Below are positions 18,665 through 28,410 of a stretch of DNA of 49,067 nucleotides, in pieces. The position numbers and the translations under genes were made by a program. Under the pieces are notes generated by a model. That model was not told the origin of the DNA and ran no database searches. It was given only the letters and a program-made list of their open reading frames with translations. Every line of letters starts with the position of its first letter. Position 1 is the stretch's first letter. Where the stretch lies: positions 1-49,067 of the forward strand of contig JAHDIP010000015.1 in NCBI GenBank assembly GCA_020630735.1, given 5' to 3'. The stretch is from Saprospiraceae bacterium. GTDB taxonomy: Bacteria; Bacteroidota; Bacteroidia; Chitinophagales; Saprospiraceae.

Positions 18665-19423
18665 CTATCTCCTTCCACCACCTCTATTACCTCCACGATT
18701 TCCACCTCTTCTATTACCTCCACGGTTTCCACCTCTTCCGCCGTCTCTTCCGCCTTTGCTATCTTTTCCGCCACCAACATTTGGAGACAAGTCTGGTTTA
18801 CCAAGGATTTCACCTTTACAAATCCATACTTTTATACCAATTTTACCGTATACTGTTAATGCTTCGGTAAGTGCATAGTCTATATCTGCACGGAAAGTAT
18901 GTAGAGGAGTTCTACCTTGTTTGTATTCTTCAGAACGTGCCATTTCTGCGCCATTTAAACGACCAGAGATACGCACTTTGATACCTTGAGCACCTACACG
19001 CATAGTAGATTGGATAGACATCTTGATTGCACGACGATAATTGATACGAGCTTCAATTTGCTTAGCAATAGATTCTCCAACGATAGCAGCGTCAAGTTCA
19101 GGCTTACGGATTTCAACGATATTGATTTGCACATCTTTACCCGTCAATTTTTTAAGCTCTTCACGAATACGATCTACCTCCGTACCACCTTTACCGATAA
19201 TAATACCTGGTCTAGATGTGTGGATTGTTACGGTAATACGCTTAAGTGTACGCTCGATAATAATTCTTGCGATACCGCCTTTATGAATTCTCGCTTTAAG
19301 ATATTTTCGGATTTTTTCATCCTCTACTACCTTTTGAGCAAAGTTTTTACCGCCGAACCAGCTAGATTCCCATCCTCTGATTATTCCTAGACGATTACCT
19401 ATTGGATTTGTCTTTTGACCCAT
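18665..19423 (-). CDS. rpsC: 30S ribosomal protein S3 with RGG-type tail
   Basis: S3 has an N-terminal KH domain ([19 protein letters not shown] at about 77-95) and a C-terminal domain ([18 protein letters not shown], then [15 protein letters not shown]) at the mRNA entry. The body is normal to about residue 215. After it comes a disordered tail of about 35 residues made almost only of Gly, Arg and Asn with repeated RGGNRGGN units, giving 252 residues in all. Such glycine-arginine tails bind RNA in other proteins; a role here is inference. It follows rplV by 26 bases. Confidence 0.97.
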   Translation of the reverse strand: MGQKTNPIGNRLGIIRGWESSWFGGKNFAQKVVEDEKIRKYLKARIHKGGIARIIIERTLKRITVTIHTSRPGIIIGKGGTEVDRIREELKKLTGKDVQINIVEIRKPELDAAIVGESIAKQIEARINYRRAIKMSIQSTMRVGAQGIKVRISGRLNGAEMARSEEYKQGRTPLHTFRADIDYALTEALTVYGKIGIKVWICKGEILGKPDLSPNVGGGKDSKGGRDGGRGGNRGGNRRGGNRGGNRGGGRR

Positions 19424-19449
19424 ATTCTAAGGTATATTAAGTTTTAAAT

Positions 19450-19851
19450 TTATTCTTCTGTTGCTACTTCTTCAGCTACTTCTACTTCCGAATCAGCATC
19501 AATTGGAATTCTATTTTCTACCACTAGGGTAACATGATTTGTACGCTTTCGAATACGATGAGCTCTACCATGAGGAGCTGGTCTGAACCGTTTGATAGTC
19601 GTACCTTCATTTGAGAATGCAGTTTTGATTACAAGATCATAATCATCTGCATTAAGTGCCATGTTATTTTTGTGTTCCCAATTTGCGATAGCAGATAAGA
19701 CTAGTTTTTCTAACCAGACAGCTGCTTCTTTTTTGGTAAACCTCAAGATATTGAGTGCCTCATCAACATTTTTTCCTCTTATGATATCTACAACCAGACG
19801 CATCTTACGTGCTGACATTGGGCAATTTCTGAGTTTGGCTACTGCTTCCAT
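19450..19851 (-). CDS. rplV: 50S ribosomal protein L22
   Basis: L22, 133 residues, whose beta-hairpin lines the exit tunnel. Core motifs: LRNCPMSARKMRLVVDIIRG, then the hairpin region RPAPHGRAHRIRKRTNHVTL. A short acidic tail (EVEVAEEVATEE) extends the protein. It lies between rpsS and rpsC. Confidence 0.98.
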   Translation of the reverse strand: MEAVAKLRNCPMSARKMRLVVDIIRGKNVDEALNILRFTKKEAAVWLEKLVLSAIANWEHKNNMALNADDYDLVIKTAFSNEGTTIKRFRPAPHGRAHRIRKRTNHVTLVVENRIPIDADSEVEVAEEVATEE

Positions 19852-19898
19852 CGTTAAATTTGATATTTAGAACTTTCTATTCGGAAAGTGTTTTCTAA

Positions 19899-20168
19899 TT
19901 ATTTCTTTCTATTTCCTGCATGGCCTCTATAGTTACGAGTTGGTGAAAATTCACCTAACTTGTGACCTACCATATTTTCAGTTACAAATACCGGAACAAA
20001 AGTTTTCCCGTTATGCACTGCTATTGTTGTACCTACCATATCTGGAATAATCATAGAAGCTCGAGACCAAGTCTTGATAACAGACTTCTTCTTTGATTCT
20101 TTAGATTTTTCTACTTTGGTAAGTAATTTATGAAAAACATAAGGTCCTTTCTTAATTGATCGAGCCAT
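19899..20168 (-). CDS. rpsS: 30S ribosomal protein S19
   Basis: S19, 89 residues, in the 30S head with S13. It starts [16 protein letters not shown] and has [21 protein letters not shown], ending [16 protein letters not shown]. Normal length; between rplB and rplV. Confidence 0.98.
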   Translation of the reverse strand: MARSIKKGPYVFHKLLTKVEKSKESKKKSVIKTWSRASMIIPDMVGTTIAVHNGKTFVPVFVTENMVGHKLGEFSPTRNYRGHAGNRKK

Positions 20169-20199
20169 GTTTAATTCGTTTTATTTAAGTATTAAATGA

Positions 20200-21036
20200 T
20201 TACTTTCTAGTCTTCTTCTTTCTTCTAGAAATAATTAATTTACTAGAAGGTTTCTTTGTATTACGAGTCTTTTGACCTTTAGCCATTACACCAGTTCTTG
20301 ATCTTGGGTGACCTCCAGAAGCTCTACCTTCACCACCACCCATCGGGTGATCGACAGGATTCATTGCAACACCTCTTACCCTCGGACGACGACCAATCCA
20401 ACGTCTTCTACCTGCCTTACCATAAACTTCAAGACCATGATCCGGATTAGAGGTAGTTCCTATAGTTGCTTTACATGTTTGTAGAATTCTACGAACTTCA
20501 CCAGAAGGTAATTTGATAATTGCATATTTCCCTTCACGTCCCATCAATGTACCATAAGTACCCGCACTTCTTGCTAAGGCTGCACCACGACCAGGTGTCA
20601 TTTCGATTGCATGAACGATTGCACCCATTGGGATATCACTAAGGTACAAGGTGTTTCCTACAGTAGGAGCAACATTTTTTCCTGAAACGATAGTATCACC
20701 TACTTTCAAGCCATCAGGAGCAACGATATATCTCTTTTCTCCATCTTCATATTGCACTAAAGCAATAAAAGCAGTACGGTTTGGATCGTACTCGATAGTA
20801 GAGACTGTCGCAGACATCCCTTCTTTCTCCCGCTTAAAGTCTATAATACGGTAACGTCTCTTGTGTCCGCCACCACGATTACGCATCGTCATTTTACCTG
20901 AGTTATTACGTCCACCAGATTTCTTTAATGGTGCAATAAGGCTTTTTTCAGGTTTGCTTGTTGTAATTTCAGCATACGTGTTACCTACTCGAGTACGAGT
21001 ACCAGGAGTTATCGGATTGTACTTTTTAACTGGCAT
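20200..21036 (-). CDS. rplB: 50S ribosomal protein L2
   Basis: L2, 278 residues, required for subunit joining and peptidyl transferase activity. Conserved parts include [40 protein letters not shown] with the conserved histidine, and the basic C-terminus. It follows rplW by 51 bases; a small CAGCT/AGCTG hairpin lies in that spacer. Confidence 0.98.
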   Translation of the reverse strand: MPVKKYNPITPGTRTRVGNTYAEITTSKPEKSLIAPLKKSGGRNNSGKMTMRNRGGGHKRRYRIIDFKREKEGMSATVSTIEYDPNRTAFIALVQYEDGEKRYIVAPDGLKVGDTIVSGKNVAPTVGNTLYLSDIPMGAIVHAIEMTPGRGAALARSAGTYGTLMGREGKYAIIKLPSGEVRRILQTCKATIGTTSNPDHGLEVYGKAGRRRWIGRRPRVRGVAMNPVDHPMGGGEGRASGGHPRSRTGVMAKGQKTRNTKKPSSKLIISRRKKKTRK

Positions 21037-21087
21037 TTCAAACAGTTTATAATATTCAGCTAAAAGCTGGAATAAATTTTTTCAAAA

Positions 21088-21384
21088 TTAAATATCACCG
21101 AAGAAATCAATTTCTTCACCTTCAGCAACTGTAATAATTGCTTTTTTGTAAACAGGAACAGAACCTTTAAGTACTCCTGAACGAGTATTTCTCGATTTTC
21201 TTTTTGAAGGCATAACTATCGTATTAACAGAAGCAACGTTAACACTGTACATATCCTCAATAGCCTTTTTGATTTCAATCTTATTGGCTAATTTGTTTAC
21301 GATAAAGCTGTACTGATTAAGCTTTTCAGAAAGCTGTTCTGCTTTTTCGGTGATTACAGGCTTAATTAATATTGTCTTTGCCAT
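21088..21384 (-). CDS. rplW: 50S ribosomal protein L23
   Basis: L23, 98 residues, docking site for trigger factor at the tunnel exit. Features: ILIKPVITEKAEQLSEKLN, FIVNKLANKIEIKKAIEDMY and VNTIVMPSKRKSRNTRSG. Between rplD and rplB. Confidence 0.97.
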   Translation of the reverse strand: MAKTILIKPVITEKAEQLSEKLNQYSFIVNKLANKIEIKKAIEDMYSVNVASVNTIVMPSKRKSRNTRSGVLKGSVPVYKKAIITVAEGEEIDFFGDI

Positions 21385-21422
21385 TTTATTTTATTTCTAA
21401 ATGTTAGGAATACAACGATCCC

Positions 21423-22049
21423 TTAAGCAAATGTTTCTTTAATTTTTTCAATACTACCTTCTGAAAGGATAAGTGTATTGGTACTCATTACATCATATGT
21501 ATTTAGATCTTGAGCACGAGTAACTGTTGAGTTAGCAACATTACGACCTGAAAGGTATAATAACTTATCGTGGTCACCTGTTACTAAAATAGTTTTCTTT
21601 TTAGCTAAATCTAAGCTTTTCAAAATTTTAGTATACTCAGCCGTTTTTGGTGTATCGAAAGTAAAATCTTCGATTACAACTAATTGACCTTGACTTACTT
21701 TATTTGAAAGAGCAGACTTACGAGCTAAGCGTTTAACTTTTTTGTTAAGCTTGATATCATAGCTGTGAGGACGAGGTCCAAAAATACGACCACCACCTCT
21801 AAAAATTGGACTCTTGATATCACCAGCACGGGCTGTACCTGTACCTTTTTGGCGTTTAATCTTTTTGGTAGAGCCTTTTACTTCTCCACGCTCTTTAGAC
21901 TTATGCGTACCTTGTCTTTGGCTTGCTAAGTATTGCTTGACAGCAAGATATACAGCGTGTTCGTTTGGTTCTACACCAAAAATATCATCAGGCAAATCTA
22001 TCTCTCTGCCCGTTTTTTGACCTTGTGTATTTAAAACTTCGAGTTTCAT
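21423..22049 (-). CDS. rplD: 50S ribosomal protein L4
   Basis: L4, 208 residues, whose loop reaches the exit tunnel and which represses the S10 operon in Escherichia coli. The loop signature is present: KKIKRQKGTGTARAGDIKSP, then FRGGGRIFGPRPHSYDIKLN. It follows rplC by 5 bases. Confidence 0.98.
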   Translation of the reverse strand: MKLEVLNTQGQKTGREIDLPDDIFGVEPNEHAVYLAVKQYLASQRQGTHKSKERGEVKGSTKKIKRQKGTGTARAGDIKSPIFRGGGRIFGPRPHSYDIKLNKKVKRLARKSALSNKVSQGQLVVIEDFTFDTPKTAEYTKILKSLDLAKKKTILVTGDHDKLLYLSGRNVANSTVTRAQDLNTYDVMSTNTLILSEGSIEKIKETFA

Positions 22050-22054
22050 TGCCG

Positions 22055-22678
22055 TTACTTTTCAATGATTACAAACGCTCCCTTATGACCAGGAATCGCT
22101 CCTTTAATTAGAATAAGATTTTTTTCTGGAAATACTTTGATTACTTCTAGGTTAGCTACTTTAGTGCGTTGCCCTCCCATACGTCCTGCCATCCGCATAC
22201 CTTTAAATACTTTTGCAGGATAAGAAGCTGCACCAATAGAACCTGGGGCACGTTGACGGTTGTGTTGACCGTGTGTCGCATCGTTTACCCCTTTAAAGTT
22301 GTATCTCTTAACAACACCTTGAAAACCTTTACCTTTAGAAGTACCTATAGCCGCAACCATATCTCCTTCTGCGAAGATTTCATCGACTGTTACTGTATCA
22401 CCTAGAGCCTTTTCGACTAGATCGAAATCTCTAAATTCAACTACTTTATGTTTAGGAGTGGTATTTGCTTTTTTGAAATGCTGTAGGAGTGCTTTGGAAG
22501 TGTTTTTTTCTTTCGCTTCGCCAAAACCCATTTGAAGAGAAAAATAACCGTCTGATTCTTCGGTCTTAACTTGTGTAACTACACAAGGTCCCGCCTCGAC
22601 GACAGTACAAGCAATATTTTTACCAGCTTCATTAAAAACGCTGGTCATGCCGATTTTCTTACCTATTATTCCGTTCAC
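22055..22678 (-). CDS. rplC: 50S ribosomal protein L3
   Basis: L3, 207 residues, an early assembly protein near the peptidyl transferase centre. It starts [20 protein letters not shown] and carries the conserved [20 protein letters not shown] and [17 protein letters not shown]. It is separated from rpsJ by 248 bases that hold a promoter-like box (22830-22837) and a nested hairpin (22764-22806), unlike the close spacing elsewhere in the operon. Confidence 0.98.
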   Translation of the reverse strand: MNGIIGKKIGMTSVFNEAGKNIACTVVEAGPCVVTQVKTEESDGYFSLQMGFGEAKEKNTSKALLQHFKKANTTPKHKVVEFRDFDLVEKALGDTVTVDEIFAEGDMVAAIGTSKGKGFQGVVKRYNFKGVNDATHGQHNRQRAPGSIGAASYPAKVFKGMRMAGRMGGQRTKVANLEVIKVFPEKNLILIKGAIPGHKGAFVIIEK

Positions 22679-22763
22679 GTTTTAAATTTTTTAAAATTTA
22701 AACTTAAGATATAGTAGACTAAAGTTTAAGCCTTTATCACTTTATTAGTGCAGCATAGAATGC

Positions 22764-22806
22764 ATTAGAGTTTATTGTTGGGTATACAAAATACCACTAC
22801 TCTAAT
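22764..22806 (-). promoter_or_regulatory. Nested hairpin in the rplC leader
   Basis: ATTAGAGT (22764-22771) pairs with ACTCTAAT (22799-22806), and inside it GGTAT (22781-22785) pairs with ATACC (22791-22795) around a five-base loop. It lies between the promoter-like box and the rplC start, so it would be in a leader of about 145 bases. Candidate autoregulatory structure; the ligand is unknown. Confidence 0.4.
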
Positions 22807-22829
22807 ACCTGCTTCACGAAAAGCGAGTG

Positions 22830-22837
22830 CAAAGGTA
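22830..22837 (-). promoter_or_regulatory. Possible promoter box before rplC
   Basis: TACCTTTG on the minus strand matches TAnnTTTG. It is placed 152 bases before the rplC start in the long rpsJ-rplC spacer. The -33 region lacks a TTG at 19-20 bases. Confidence 0.4.
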
Positions 22838-22926
22838 ATAAACTTTACTCACTATTTTAGTTGTAATGACAACTATCTTAATACCAAATCCAATTAAATT
22901 TGCTTTTCAGCAAAAAAATGGGAGAA

Positions 22927-23235
22927 TTACGTCAATTTAACTTGAATATCTACACCTGAAGGCAACTCTAATTTGGAGAGTGCATCTACTGTCTTTTGAG
23001 TAGGAGTGTAAATTTCAATTAATCTTTTGTGAGTCCGCAACTGAAACTGCTCACGAGATTTTTTATTGACGTGCGGTGAACGCAAGACGGTAAAAATCTT
23101 CTTTTCAGTGGGCAGCGGAATCGGACCAGTAACTACAGCTCCACTATTGCGAACTGTCTTTACAATTTTTTCCGTTGATTTATCAACTAAATTGTGATCG
23201 TATGAACGGAGTTTGATTCGAATTTTTTGATTCAT
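22927..23235 (-). CDS. rpsJ: 30S ribosomal protein S10
   Basis: S10, 102 residues, a 30S head protein that also binds NusB in antitermination. The start is ATG at 23235 ([20 protein letters not shown]); an in-frame TTG five codons upstream would add non-homologous residues. The signature [18 protein letters not shown] is present. Only about 30 bases separate it from a strong hairpin after fusA, which leaves no room for a promoter, so its mRNA must read through from fusA. Confidence 0.98.
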   Translation of the reverse strand: MNQKIRIKLRSYDHNLVDKSTEKIVKTVRNSGAVVTGPIPLPTEKKIFTVLRSPHVNKKSREQFQLRTHKRLIEIYTPTQKTVDALSKLELPSGVDIQVKLT

Positions 23236-23264
23236 GCCTGATTTTGTCAAAAAAATTATTGAAA

Positions 23265-23296
23265 GGCACTACCTACAAAGAAGAGTAGGTAGTGCC
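23265..23296 (-). terminator. Strong hairpin between fusA and rpsJ
   Basis: GGCACTACCTAC (23265-23276) and GTAGGTAGTGCC (23285-23296) form a perfect 12-base-pair stem with an eight-base loop, 10 bases past the fusA stop. On the minus strand it is followed by TTTCAATAATTTTTTTG, a broken uridine tract. It may be a partial terminator or an mRNA processing/stability element that sets rpsJ expression relative to fusA. Confidence 0.55.
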
Positions 23297-23306
23297 GTTA
23301 AAATCA

Positions 23307-25442
23307 TTATATTTTTACAGTACCTTTAGCCTTTTCGATCACTTCTTCAGCGATGCTCTTAGGCGCTGGGCTGTATTGTGCAAATTCCATAGTAGATGAT
23401 GCTCTACCTGATGTGATCGTACGTAAAGAAGTCACGTAACCGAACATTTCAGAAAGAGGCACTTCTGCCTGAATAGCAACTGCTCCACCTGTACGTGGCT
23501 CTTGTCCTTTTGGTAAACCTCTACGTCTGTTTAAGTCACCAATTACAGAACCCACATATTCTTCAGGAGTAACTACTTCTAATTTCATGATAGGCTCCAT
23601 CAAAACTGGTTTTGCTTGCGCAGCCGCAGCTTTGAAACCTTCCTTAGCACAAAGTTCGAATGCAATTGGTTTTGAATCGACCGCGTGCATAGAACCATCA
23701 AATACTCTAACTTTCATGCTTTCGATATTGTATCCTGCGAGGATACCAGAATCCATCATAGCTAAGAAACCATCTTTAATTGGTTTTTGATAATTCTTAT
23801 CGATAGCTCCACCTGTGATACCCCACTCAAACTGAAGTTTTTCTTTACCGTTTTTGAAGTCTTCGCTATCCAAAAACTCTTGGTCAGCAGGACTCAATTC
23901 AAATTGCATATCGGCAAATAAACCAGAACCACCCGATTGTTTCTTCAAACGCTCACGGTGAGTAACAGATTGAGTAAGTGCTTCTTTGTAGTTTACTTGA
24001 GGAGCACCTTGGTTACACTCTACATTGAATTCGCGACGTAAACGATCAACGATAATTTCAAGGTGTAACTCACCCATACCGCTAATAATTGTTTGATTGG
24101 TGTCTTCGTTATATTGTACTTTGAAAGTAGGGTCTTCTTCAGCTAACTTTGCTAAAGCCATACCTAACTTATCATGATCTTTCTGACTCTTAGGTTCAAC
24201 AGCAACTCCGATTACAGGATCTGGGAAAGTCATACTTTCTAATACGATTGGATTATCTAAATCACAAAGCGTATCACCAGTTCTTAAGTCTTTGAAACCT
24301 ACACCTGCAGCAATATCACCAGCTTCAACCCTTTGGATAGGGTTTTGCTTGTTTGCGTGCATTTGATAGATTCTAGAAATACGTTCTTTGTTACCAGAAC
24401 GAGTATTTAATACATAAGAACCTGCATCTAAAGCTCCAGAATAAACACGGAAGAATGCTAAACGACCTACATAAGGATCTGTAGCAATTTTGAAAGCCAA
24501 TGCAGCGAATGGTTCGTTTACATCTGGTTTTCTTAATTCAGGCTCATCCGTTTTAGGATTAACACCTTCGATTGCTTCAATATCCATTGGAGAAGGTAAG
24601 AAGCAACATACCGCATCTAATAATGCTTGTACTCCTTTATTTTTGAAAGCAGAACCACACATCATTGGGCAGATAGACATATCGATAGTCGCTTTGCGAA
24701 TCGCAGCCTGCATTTCTTCCAATGTAATAGATTCTGGATCTTCGAAGAACTTTTCTAATAATTTGTCGTCATATTCAGCAACAGCTTCAACTAGTTCTCC
24801 ACGGTATTTGTTTACCGTTTCCACTAAATCTTCAGGAATTGGCACTTCTTCGTACGTCATTCCTTGTGTCGCATCATCCCAGATCATTGCTTTACCCGTC
24901 AATAGATCAACTACACCTACAAATGTTTCTTCAGCACCTATTGGTACTTGAAGAGGTATAGCATTAGCACCTAATTTTTCTCTTACATCATTTACAACAT
25001 GAAAGAAATCAGCACCAGAACGATCCATTTTATTGACAAAACCGATACGAGGAACTTTGTAACGATTTGCTTGTCTCCAAACTGTTTCTGATTGTGGTTC
25101 AACACCAGATACTGCACAGAATAATGCAACAGTACCATCTAATACACGAAGAGAACGCTCTACCTCAACAGTAAAGTCAACGTGACCAGGGGTGTCAATA
25201 ATATTAACAGAATAAGGAACATCGTTCCATTTCCATTCTGTTTTGGTTGCAGCAGAGGTAATCGTGATACCACGTTCTTGTTCTTGCTCCATCCAATCCA
25301 TGGTAGCCGCACCATCGTGTACTTCGCCAATTTTGTGGCTAATACCCGTATAGTATAGAATACGTTCAGTAGTCGTAGTCTTTCCTGCATCAATGTGAGC
25401 AGCAATACCGATGTTTCTCGTGAATTTTAAATCTTTTGCCAT
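23307..25442 (-). CDS. fusA: Translation elongation factor G
   Basis: EF-G, the GTPase that drives translocation and, with RRF, ribosome recycling. The 711 residues match the family. GTPase motifs: G1 AHIDAGKT (15-22), G3 DTPGHVDF, G4 NKMD. Domains II to V follow in normal order, including [16 protein letters not shown] and the domain IV-V part [20 protein letters not shown]. It follows rpsG by 52 bases in the str operon; a tuf gene does not follow, as is usual in Bacteroidota. Confidence 0.98.
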   Translation of the reverse strand: MAKDLKFTRNIGIAAHIDAGKTTTTERILYYTGISHKIGEVHDGAATMDWMEQEQERGITITSAATKTEWKWNDVPYSVNIIDTPGHVDFTVEVERSLRVLDGTVALFCAVSGVEPQSETVWRQANRYKVPRIGFVNKMDRSGADFFHVVNDVREKLGANAIPLQVPIGAEETFVGVVDLLTGKAMIWDDATQGMTYEEVPIPEDLVETVNKYRGELVEAVAEYDDKLLEKFFEDPESITLEEMQAAIRKATIDMSICPMMCGSAFKNKGVQALLDAVCCFLPSPMDIEAIEGVNPKTDEPELRKPDVNEPFAALAFKIATDPYVGRLAFFRVYSGALDAGSYVLNTRSGNKERISRIYQMHANKQNPIQRVEAGDIAAGVGFKDLRTGDTLCDLDNPIVLESMTFPDPVIGVAVEPKSQKDHDKLGMALAKLAEEDPTFKVQYNEDTNQTIISGMGELHLEIIVDRLRREFNVECNQGAPQVNYKEALTQSVTHRERLKKQSGGSGLFADMQFELSPADQEFLDSEDFKNGKEKLQFEWGITGGAIDKNYQKPIKDGFLAMMDSGILAGYNIESMKVRVFDGSMHAVDSKPIAFELCAKEGFKAAAAQAKPVLMEPIMKLEVVTPEEYVGSVIGDLNRRRGLPKGQEPRTGGAVAIQAEVPLSEMFGYVTSLRTITSGRASSTMEFAQYSPAPKSIAEEVIEKAKGTVKI

Positions 25443-25494
25443 AACTTTTAACTTCTAAGCTTTACGAATAAATGGTTATCAATACAATGATTCA

Positions 25495-25962
25495 TTAGAT
25501 TCTGAAGTGGGCAAATGCACGATTAGATTCAGCCATTTTATGCGTATCTTCTTTACGCTTAACTGCTGCACCTTCTCCTTTACTTGCTGCGATTAGTTCT
25601 GCTGCCAACTTCTCTGCGAATCCTTTACCACTTCTTTTACGAGCGAAACTGATTAACCACTTCATGCCGATTGAAATCTTACGCTTTGCGCGAATTTCGG
25701 TTGGGATTTGGAATGTAGAACCACCTACACGGCGACTTCTAACTTCCACTTGAGGCATTGCGTTGTTCAAAGCTTTTTTCCATACTCCATGCTCATCTTC
25801 TTTTGTTCTTTCTTTGATGATATCCATTGCATCATAGAAAATTTTAAAAGACAAACTTTTTTTTCCTTGCATCATCATGTTATTGACGAATTGAGTAACA
25901 AGAGTATCTTGATACCTAGGATCTGGAGCAACAATTCGAATTTTAGGTTTTCTTTTACGCAT
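25495..25962 (-). CDS. rpsG: 30S ribosomal protein S7
   Basis: S7, 155 residues, nucleates the 30S head and represses the str operon in Escherichia coli. Features are MRKRKPKIRIVAPDPRYQDT at the start, then VEVRSRRVGGSTFQIPTEIR and the C-terminal KRKEDTHKMAESNRAFAHF. It lies 44 bases after rpsL. Confidence 0.98.
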   Translation of the reverse strand: MRKRKPKIRIVAPDPRYQDTLVTQFVNNMMMQGKKSLSFKIFYDAMDIIKERTKEDEHGVWKKALNNAMPQVEVRSRRVGGSTFQIPTEIRAKRKISIGMKWLISFARKRSGKGFAEKLAAELIAASKGEGAAVKRKEDTHKMAESNRAFAHFRI

Positions 25963-26006
25963 TGTATTATGACGTTTCTTGTTTTTTGAATTTTGTTTAT
26001 CCTAAT

Positions 26007-26381
26007 TTATTTTTTAGGACGTTTTGTACCATACTTAGAGCGACTTTGTAAACGATCGGTAACACCCGCCGTATCTAAAGCTCCTCTCACAATTGTATAA
26101 CGTACACCTGGCAAGTCTTTTACTCTACCTCCACGTAGTAGTACGATAGAGTGCTCTTGAAGGTTGTGTCCTTCACCAGGAATATATGCAATTACTTCAA
26201 TTCCGTTCGTTAAACGTACTTTTGCTACTTTACGCAAAGCTGAATTCGGCTTCTTAGGTGTTGTCGTGTATACACGAGTACAAACCCCTCTTTTTTGTGG
26301 AGAAGAATCCAAGGCACGTGACTTACTAGCCACTTTTATTTTCTTTCTGCCTTTCTTTACAAGTTGATTAATTGTAGGCAT
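26007..26381 (-). CDS. rpsL: 30S ribosomal protein S12
   Basis: S12, 124 residues, in the decoding centre. Motifs: [16 protein letters not shown] and [17 protein letters not shown]. The residues that mutate to streptomycin resistance, Lys43 and Lys88 in this numbering (with the initiator Met), are wild type, so the protein predicts sensitivity at this site. It is the first gene of the str operon; the promoter at 26503-26533 gives a leader of about 115 bases. Confidence 0.98.
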   Translation of the reverse strand: MPTINQLVKKGRKKIKVASKSRALDSSPQKRGVCTRVYTTTPKKPNSALRKVAKVRLTNGIEVIAYIPGEGHNLQEHSIVLLRGGRVKDLPGVRYTIVRGALDTAGVTDRLQSRSKYGTKRPKK

Positions 26382-26502
26382 ATTTTTGTTAATTTGCGAT
26401 TTTAAGCAAAAATGCTCTTTGTATGATCAAAAAACTCTTGATTTTGAGGAACTTATCCTTTTTTCATATTAAGAAAAATCCATCCCCTCTCAAAAGCGAA
26501 TG

Positions 26503-26533
26503 CAAAGATATGTTTATTTTTCTTGAATTCAAA
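26503..26533 (-). promoter_or_regulatory. Promoter of the str operon
   Basis: The minus strand has CTTTG (26530-26534 region), exactly 19 bases, then TATCTTTG (26503-26510). This agrees in both boxes and spacing with the Bacteroidota housekeeping consensus TTTG-N19-TAnnTTTG, and is the best promoter in the window. It is about 122 bases before rpsL. Confidence 0.72.
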
Positions 26534-26646
26534 GATTGAACTGAAAATATTTATTCGTGAAACTCCTTTTTTTACTACACTTTGAGCATTTTTTTTATAC
26601 TTCAAACAAATCGTGTCTTCTTTTCGCAAAAAACAATCAACTAATT

Positions 26647-27105
26647 ATGGAAATAAGCATTAGGAAAGCAACTACAAAAGATTTACCTGCAATTCACCAA
26701 TTAGTCAGAGAATTAGCTATATATGAAGAGGCTGAAACAGAATTTATAGCAACTCTAAAGGATTATGAGAAAGATTTTGATGATGCTGTTTTTAGTTCTT
26801 TTGTAGCTGAAAATGAAGGAAAAATCATCGGAATGACTATTTATTATATGACTTACTCTACTTGGAAAGGAAAAATGCTCTATTTGGAAGATTTTGTTGT
26901 TAATGAAGCATTTCGTAAAAAAGGTATTGGTCAAATGCTCTTTGACGCCTTCCTAAAAGAGGCGCAACATTTGGGTGCTAGGTTAGTAAAATGGCAAGTT
27001 TTGGACTGGAATAAGCCTGCAATCCGTTTTTATGAAAAAAATGGTGCTACAATCGAAAAGGAATGGTGGAATGGGAAAATTTACTTTCAAAAACAAACCA
27101 AATGA
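26647..27105 (+). CDS. GNAT N-acetyltransferase, diamine/spermidine acetyltransferase-like
   Basis: A 152-residue acetyl-CoA-dependent acetyltransferase. The acetyl-CoA motif is EAFRKKGIGQMLFDAF, and two stretches match the eukaryote-type SSAT family closely: YSTWKGKMLYLEDFVV and WQVLDWNKPAIRFYEKNGA. The substrate is therefore likely a di- or polyamine or a related amine, but this is inferred from family resemblance. I chose ATG at 26647; a GTG 90 bases upstream would add a hydrophobic stretch foreign to the family. It stands alone, diverging from rpsL and convergent with the gene at 27145. Confidence 0.85.
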   Translation: MEISIRKATTKDLPAIHQLVRELAIYEEAETEFIATLKDYEKDFDDAVFSSFVAENEGKIIGMTIYYMTYSTWKGKMLYLEDFVVNEAFRKKGIGQMLFDAFLKEAQHLGARLVKWQVLDWNKPAIRFYEKNGATIEKEWWNGKIYFQKQTK

Positions 27106-27144
27106 AAGTTAAAATAAAAATGCGATCAGAATGTAATCGAGTTT

Positions 27145-28155
27145 TTACGTTCTCTCAAAGCGTACTAACTGACCATTTTGTTCGAAAGTGCACCAATAGG
27201 CATTGCAGTCATGAACCGCTTTATGGGGTGAACTGATATCAAAATTCCCTTTTACTAATGTATAAACATGATCAAAGATAATATCTCCCTTAGGATCAAT
27301 TCGCTTTATTCGATATTGATTTGGACTTAAGTCTACACACTGGCTTAAATGAAACCATGCTCCAGCACCTATGCCGCCTAGCCAATCTCCTTTTTTACTT
27401 TTTCCGCTGCGTGTTGGTTCCTCTGTACAACCTATAGCTGAGATTGTTTGAGGTAATTTAGCCTTAGTTTCCCAAGGCATAAAGTTTTTTACTACCTCTA
27501 AAAAAACACTTTTAGTGTAGGTTTTAATTGTACCATGCTCTACTTCCCAAAACCCTGTAGTATTACCTTTTGCAGCATTTCCCAGCGGGCTAGGTGTCGG
27601 CCAAGCAGAATATACATACTTAGAGCGTATTTTTTTGCTAACGGTAGATTCTTTTACCGCATCAGCTACAAATCGGGCACAATTAGAGCCATTTGGCACC
27701 CGTAAACTATAGGGAATGCTACCACGCATTTGTAAATCAGAGATAAACTCTTTTGCTTTTGCATAATTGATCTGGTCACAAAGAGAAGCAACCAAACGAC
27801 CATCTCCATGTGTTTTCTCAGGGTGAGCTTCTAAATAAATGAGAATCTCTTCAATATTGGTAATTTCGCCAGTATTATTAAAGGTCGCTTTGATTGGGAT
27901 ATCAACTTCTGGATCTGTAAGAATTGTTCTTACACGTCCTTTACCATAAGGTGTAATATAACGCCCAAAATCAGCGTATTCAATGATTCCTGTATCTTTT
28001 TTGATTAATACTAAAGCGGCATGCCCTGCACAAGTTTTCCCCTTTTGGATAACACCTAAAAAACTTAAAGGTTTGTAATAAAAACTTTTCGGAGAAGTCA
28101 CTAATGTATCTGGATATGCCATAATTAAGATACAAGCATCGGCACTTATATTCAT
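27145..28155 (-). CDS. Unknown protein, possibly DUF6695 family with permuted papain-like fold
   Basis: A 336-residue protein of a Bacteroidota family (I believe DUF6695, from memory). The N-terminal half has LIMAYPDTLVT, GHAALVLI with His45, YADFGRYITPYGKGRVRT, and SNCARFVADAV with Cys159. A histidine early and an NC-x-x-FV cysteine later is the order in permuted NlpC/P60 (LRAT-, YiiX-like) hydrolases, so a cysteine hydrolase or acyltransferase is possible; this is inference. The C-terminal half (about 230-336) has several cysteines and tryptophans and no known domain. No signal peptide is evident. It stands alone. Confidence 0.6.
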   Translation of the reverse strand: MNISADACILIMAYPDTLVTSPKSFYYKPLSFLGVIQKGKTCAGHAALVLIKKDTGIIEYADFGRYITPYGKGRVRTILTDPEVDIPIKATFNNTGEITNIEEILIYLEAHPEKTHGDGRLVASLCDQINYAKAKEFISDLQMRGSIPYSLRVPNGSNCARFVADAVKESTVSKKIRSKYVYSAWPTPSPLGNAAKGNTTGFWEVEHGTIKTYTKSVFLEVVKNFMPWETKAKLPQTISAIGCTEEPTRSGKSKKGDWLGGIGAGAWFHLSQCVDLSPNQYRIKRIDPKGDIIFDHVYTLVKGNFDISSPHKAVHDCNAYWCTFEQNGQLVRFERT

Positions 28156-28277
28156 GATTTTTGTTATATTTTATATCTTTATAATAATTTTTATTATTTA
28201 TTCGTTATGCTTGAGGTAATTATTAGACTTTAAGTCGAAATATTTGTATAAAATAGAATATCTTATTAATTTTATAC

Positions 28278-28357
28278 TTAGAAGTTGTTTAAAAATAGTT
28301 CTTTCGTATTAAAGAAAAGCTTTTTGACTCGATACCTATTCGTAAATTACTTCCTAA
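28278..28357. repeat. MITE-like element, family 2, degenerate copy
   Basis: The left end TTAGAAGTTGTTTAA (28278-28292) is nearly the same as the left end of the element at 46681, and the right end TAAATTACTTCCTAA (28343-28357) is an imperfect inverted partner sharing ACTTCCTAA with that element. The interior (about 50 bases) is unrelated. It looks like a decayed non-autonomous insertion. Confidence 0.45.
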
Positions 28358-28410
28358 TTTATCGAAAATATTATACTCCATATAATAAAGAAATAGTGTT
28401 TCATAGTGTG

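Noticed and set aside
18660-18760. Frameshifted or contaminated 3' end of rpsC because of its repeats
   Set aside because: The reading frame stays open to a normal stop and the Gly/Arg/Asn repeats are coherent in that frame, so it is a real tail and not an error as far as the sequence shows.
24490-24951. A 153-codon plus-strand frame opposite fusA
   Set aside because: It is the antisense of a conserved EF-G region, serine- and alanine-rich, with no start context or homology.
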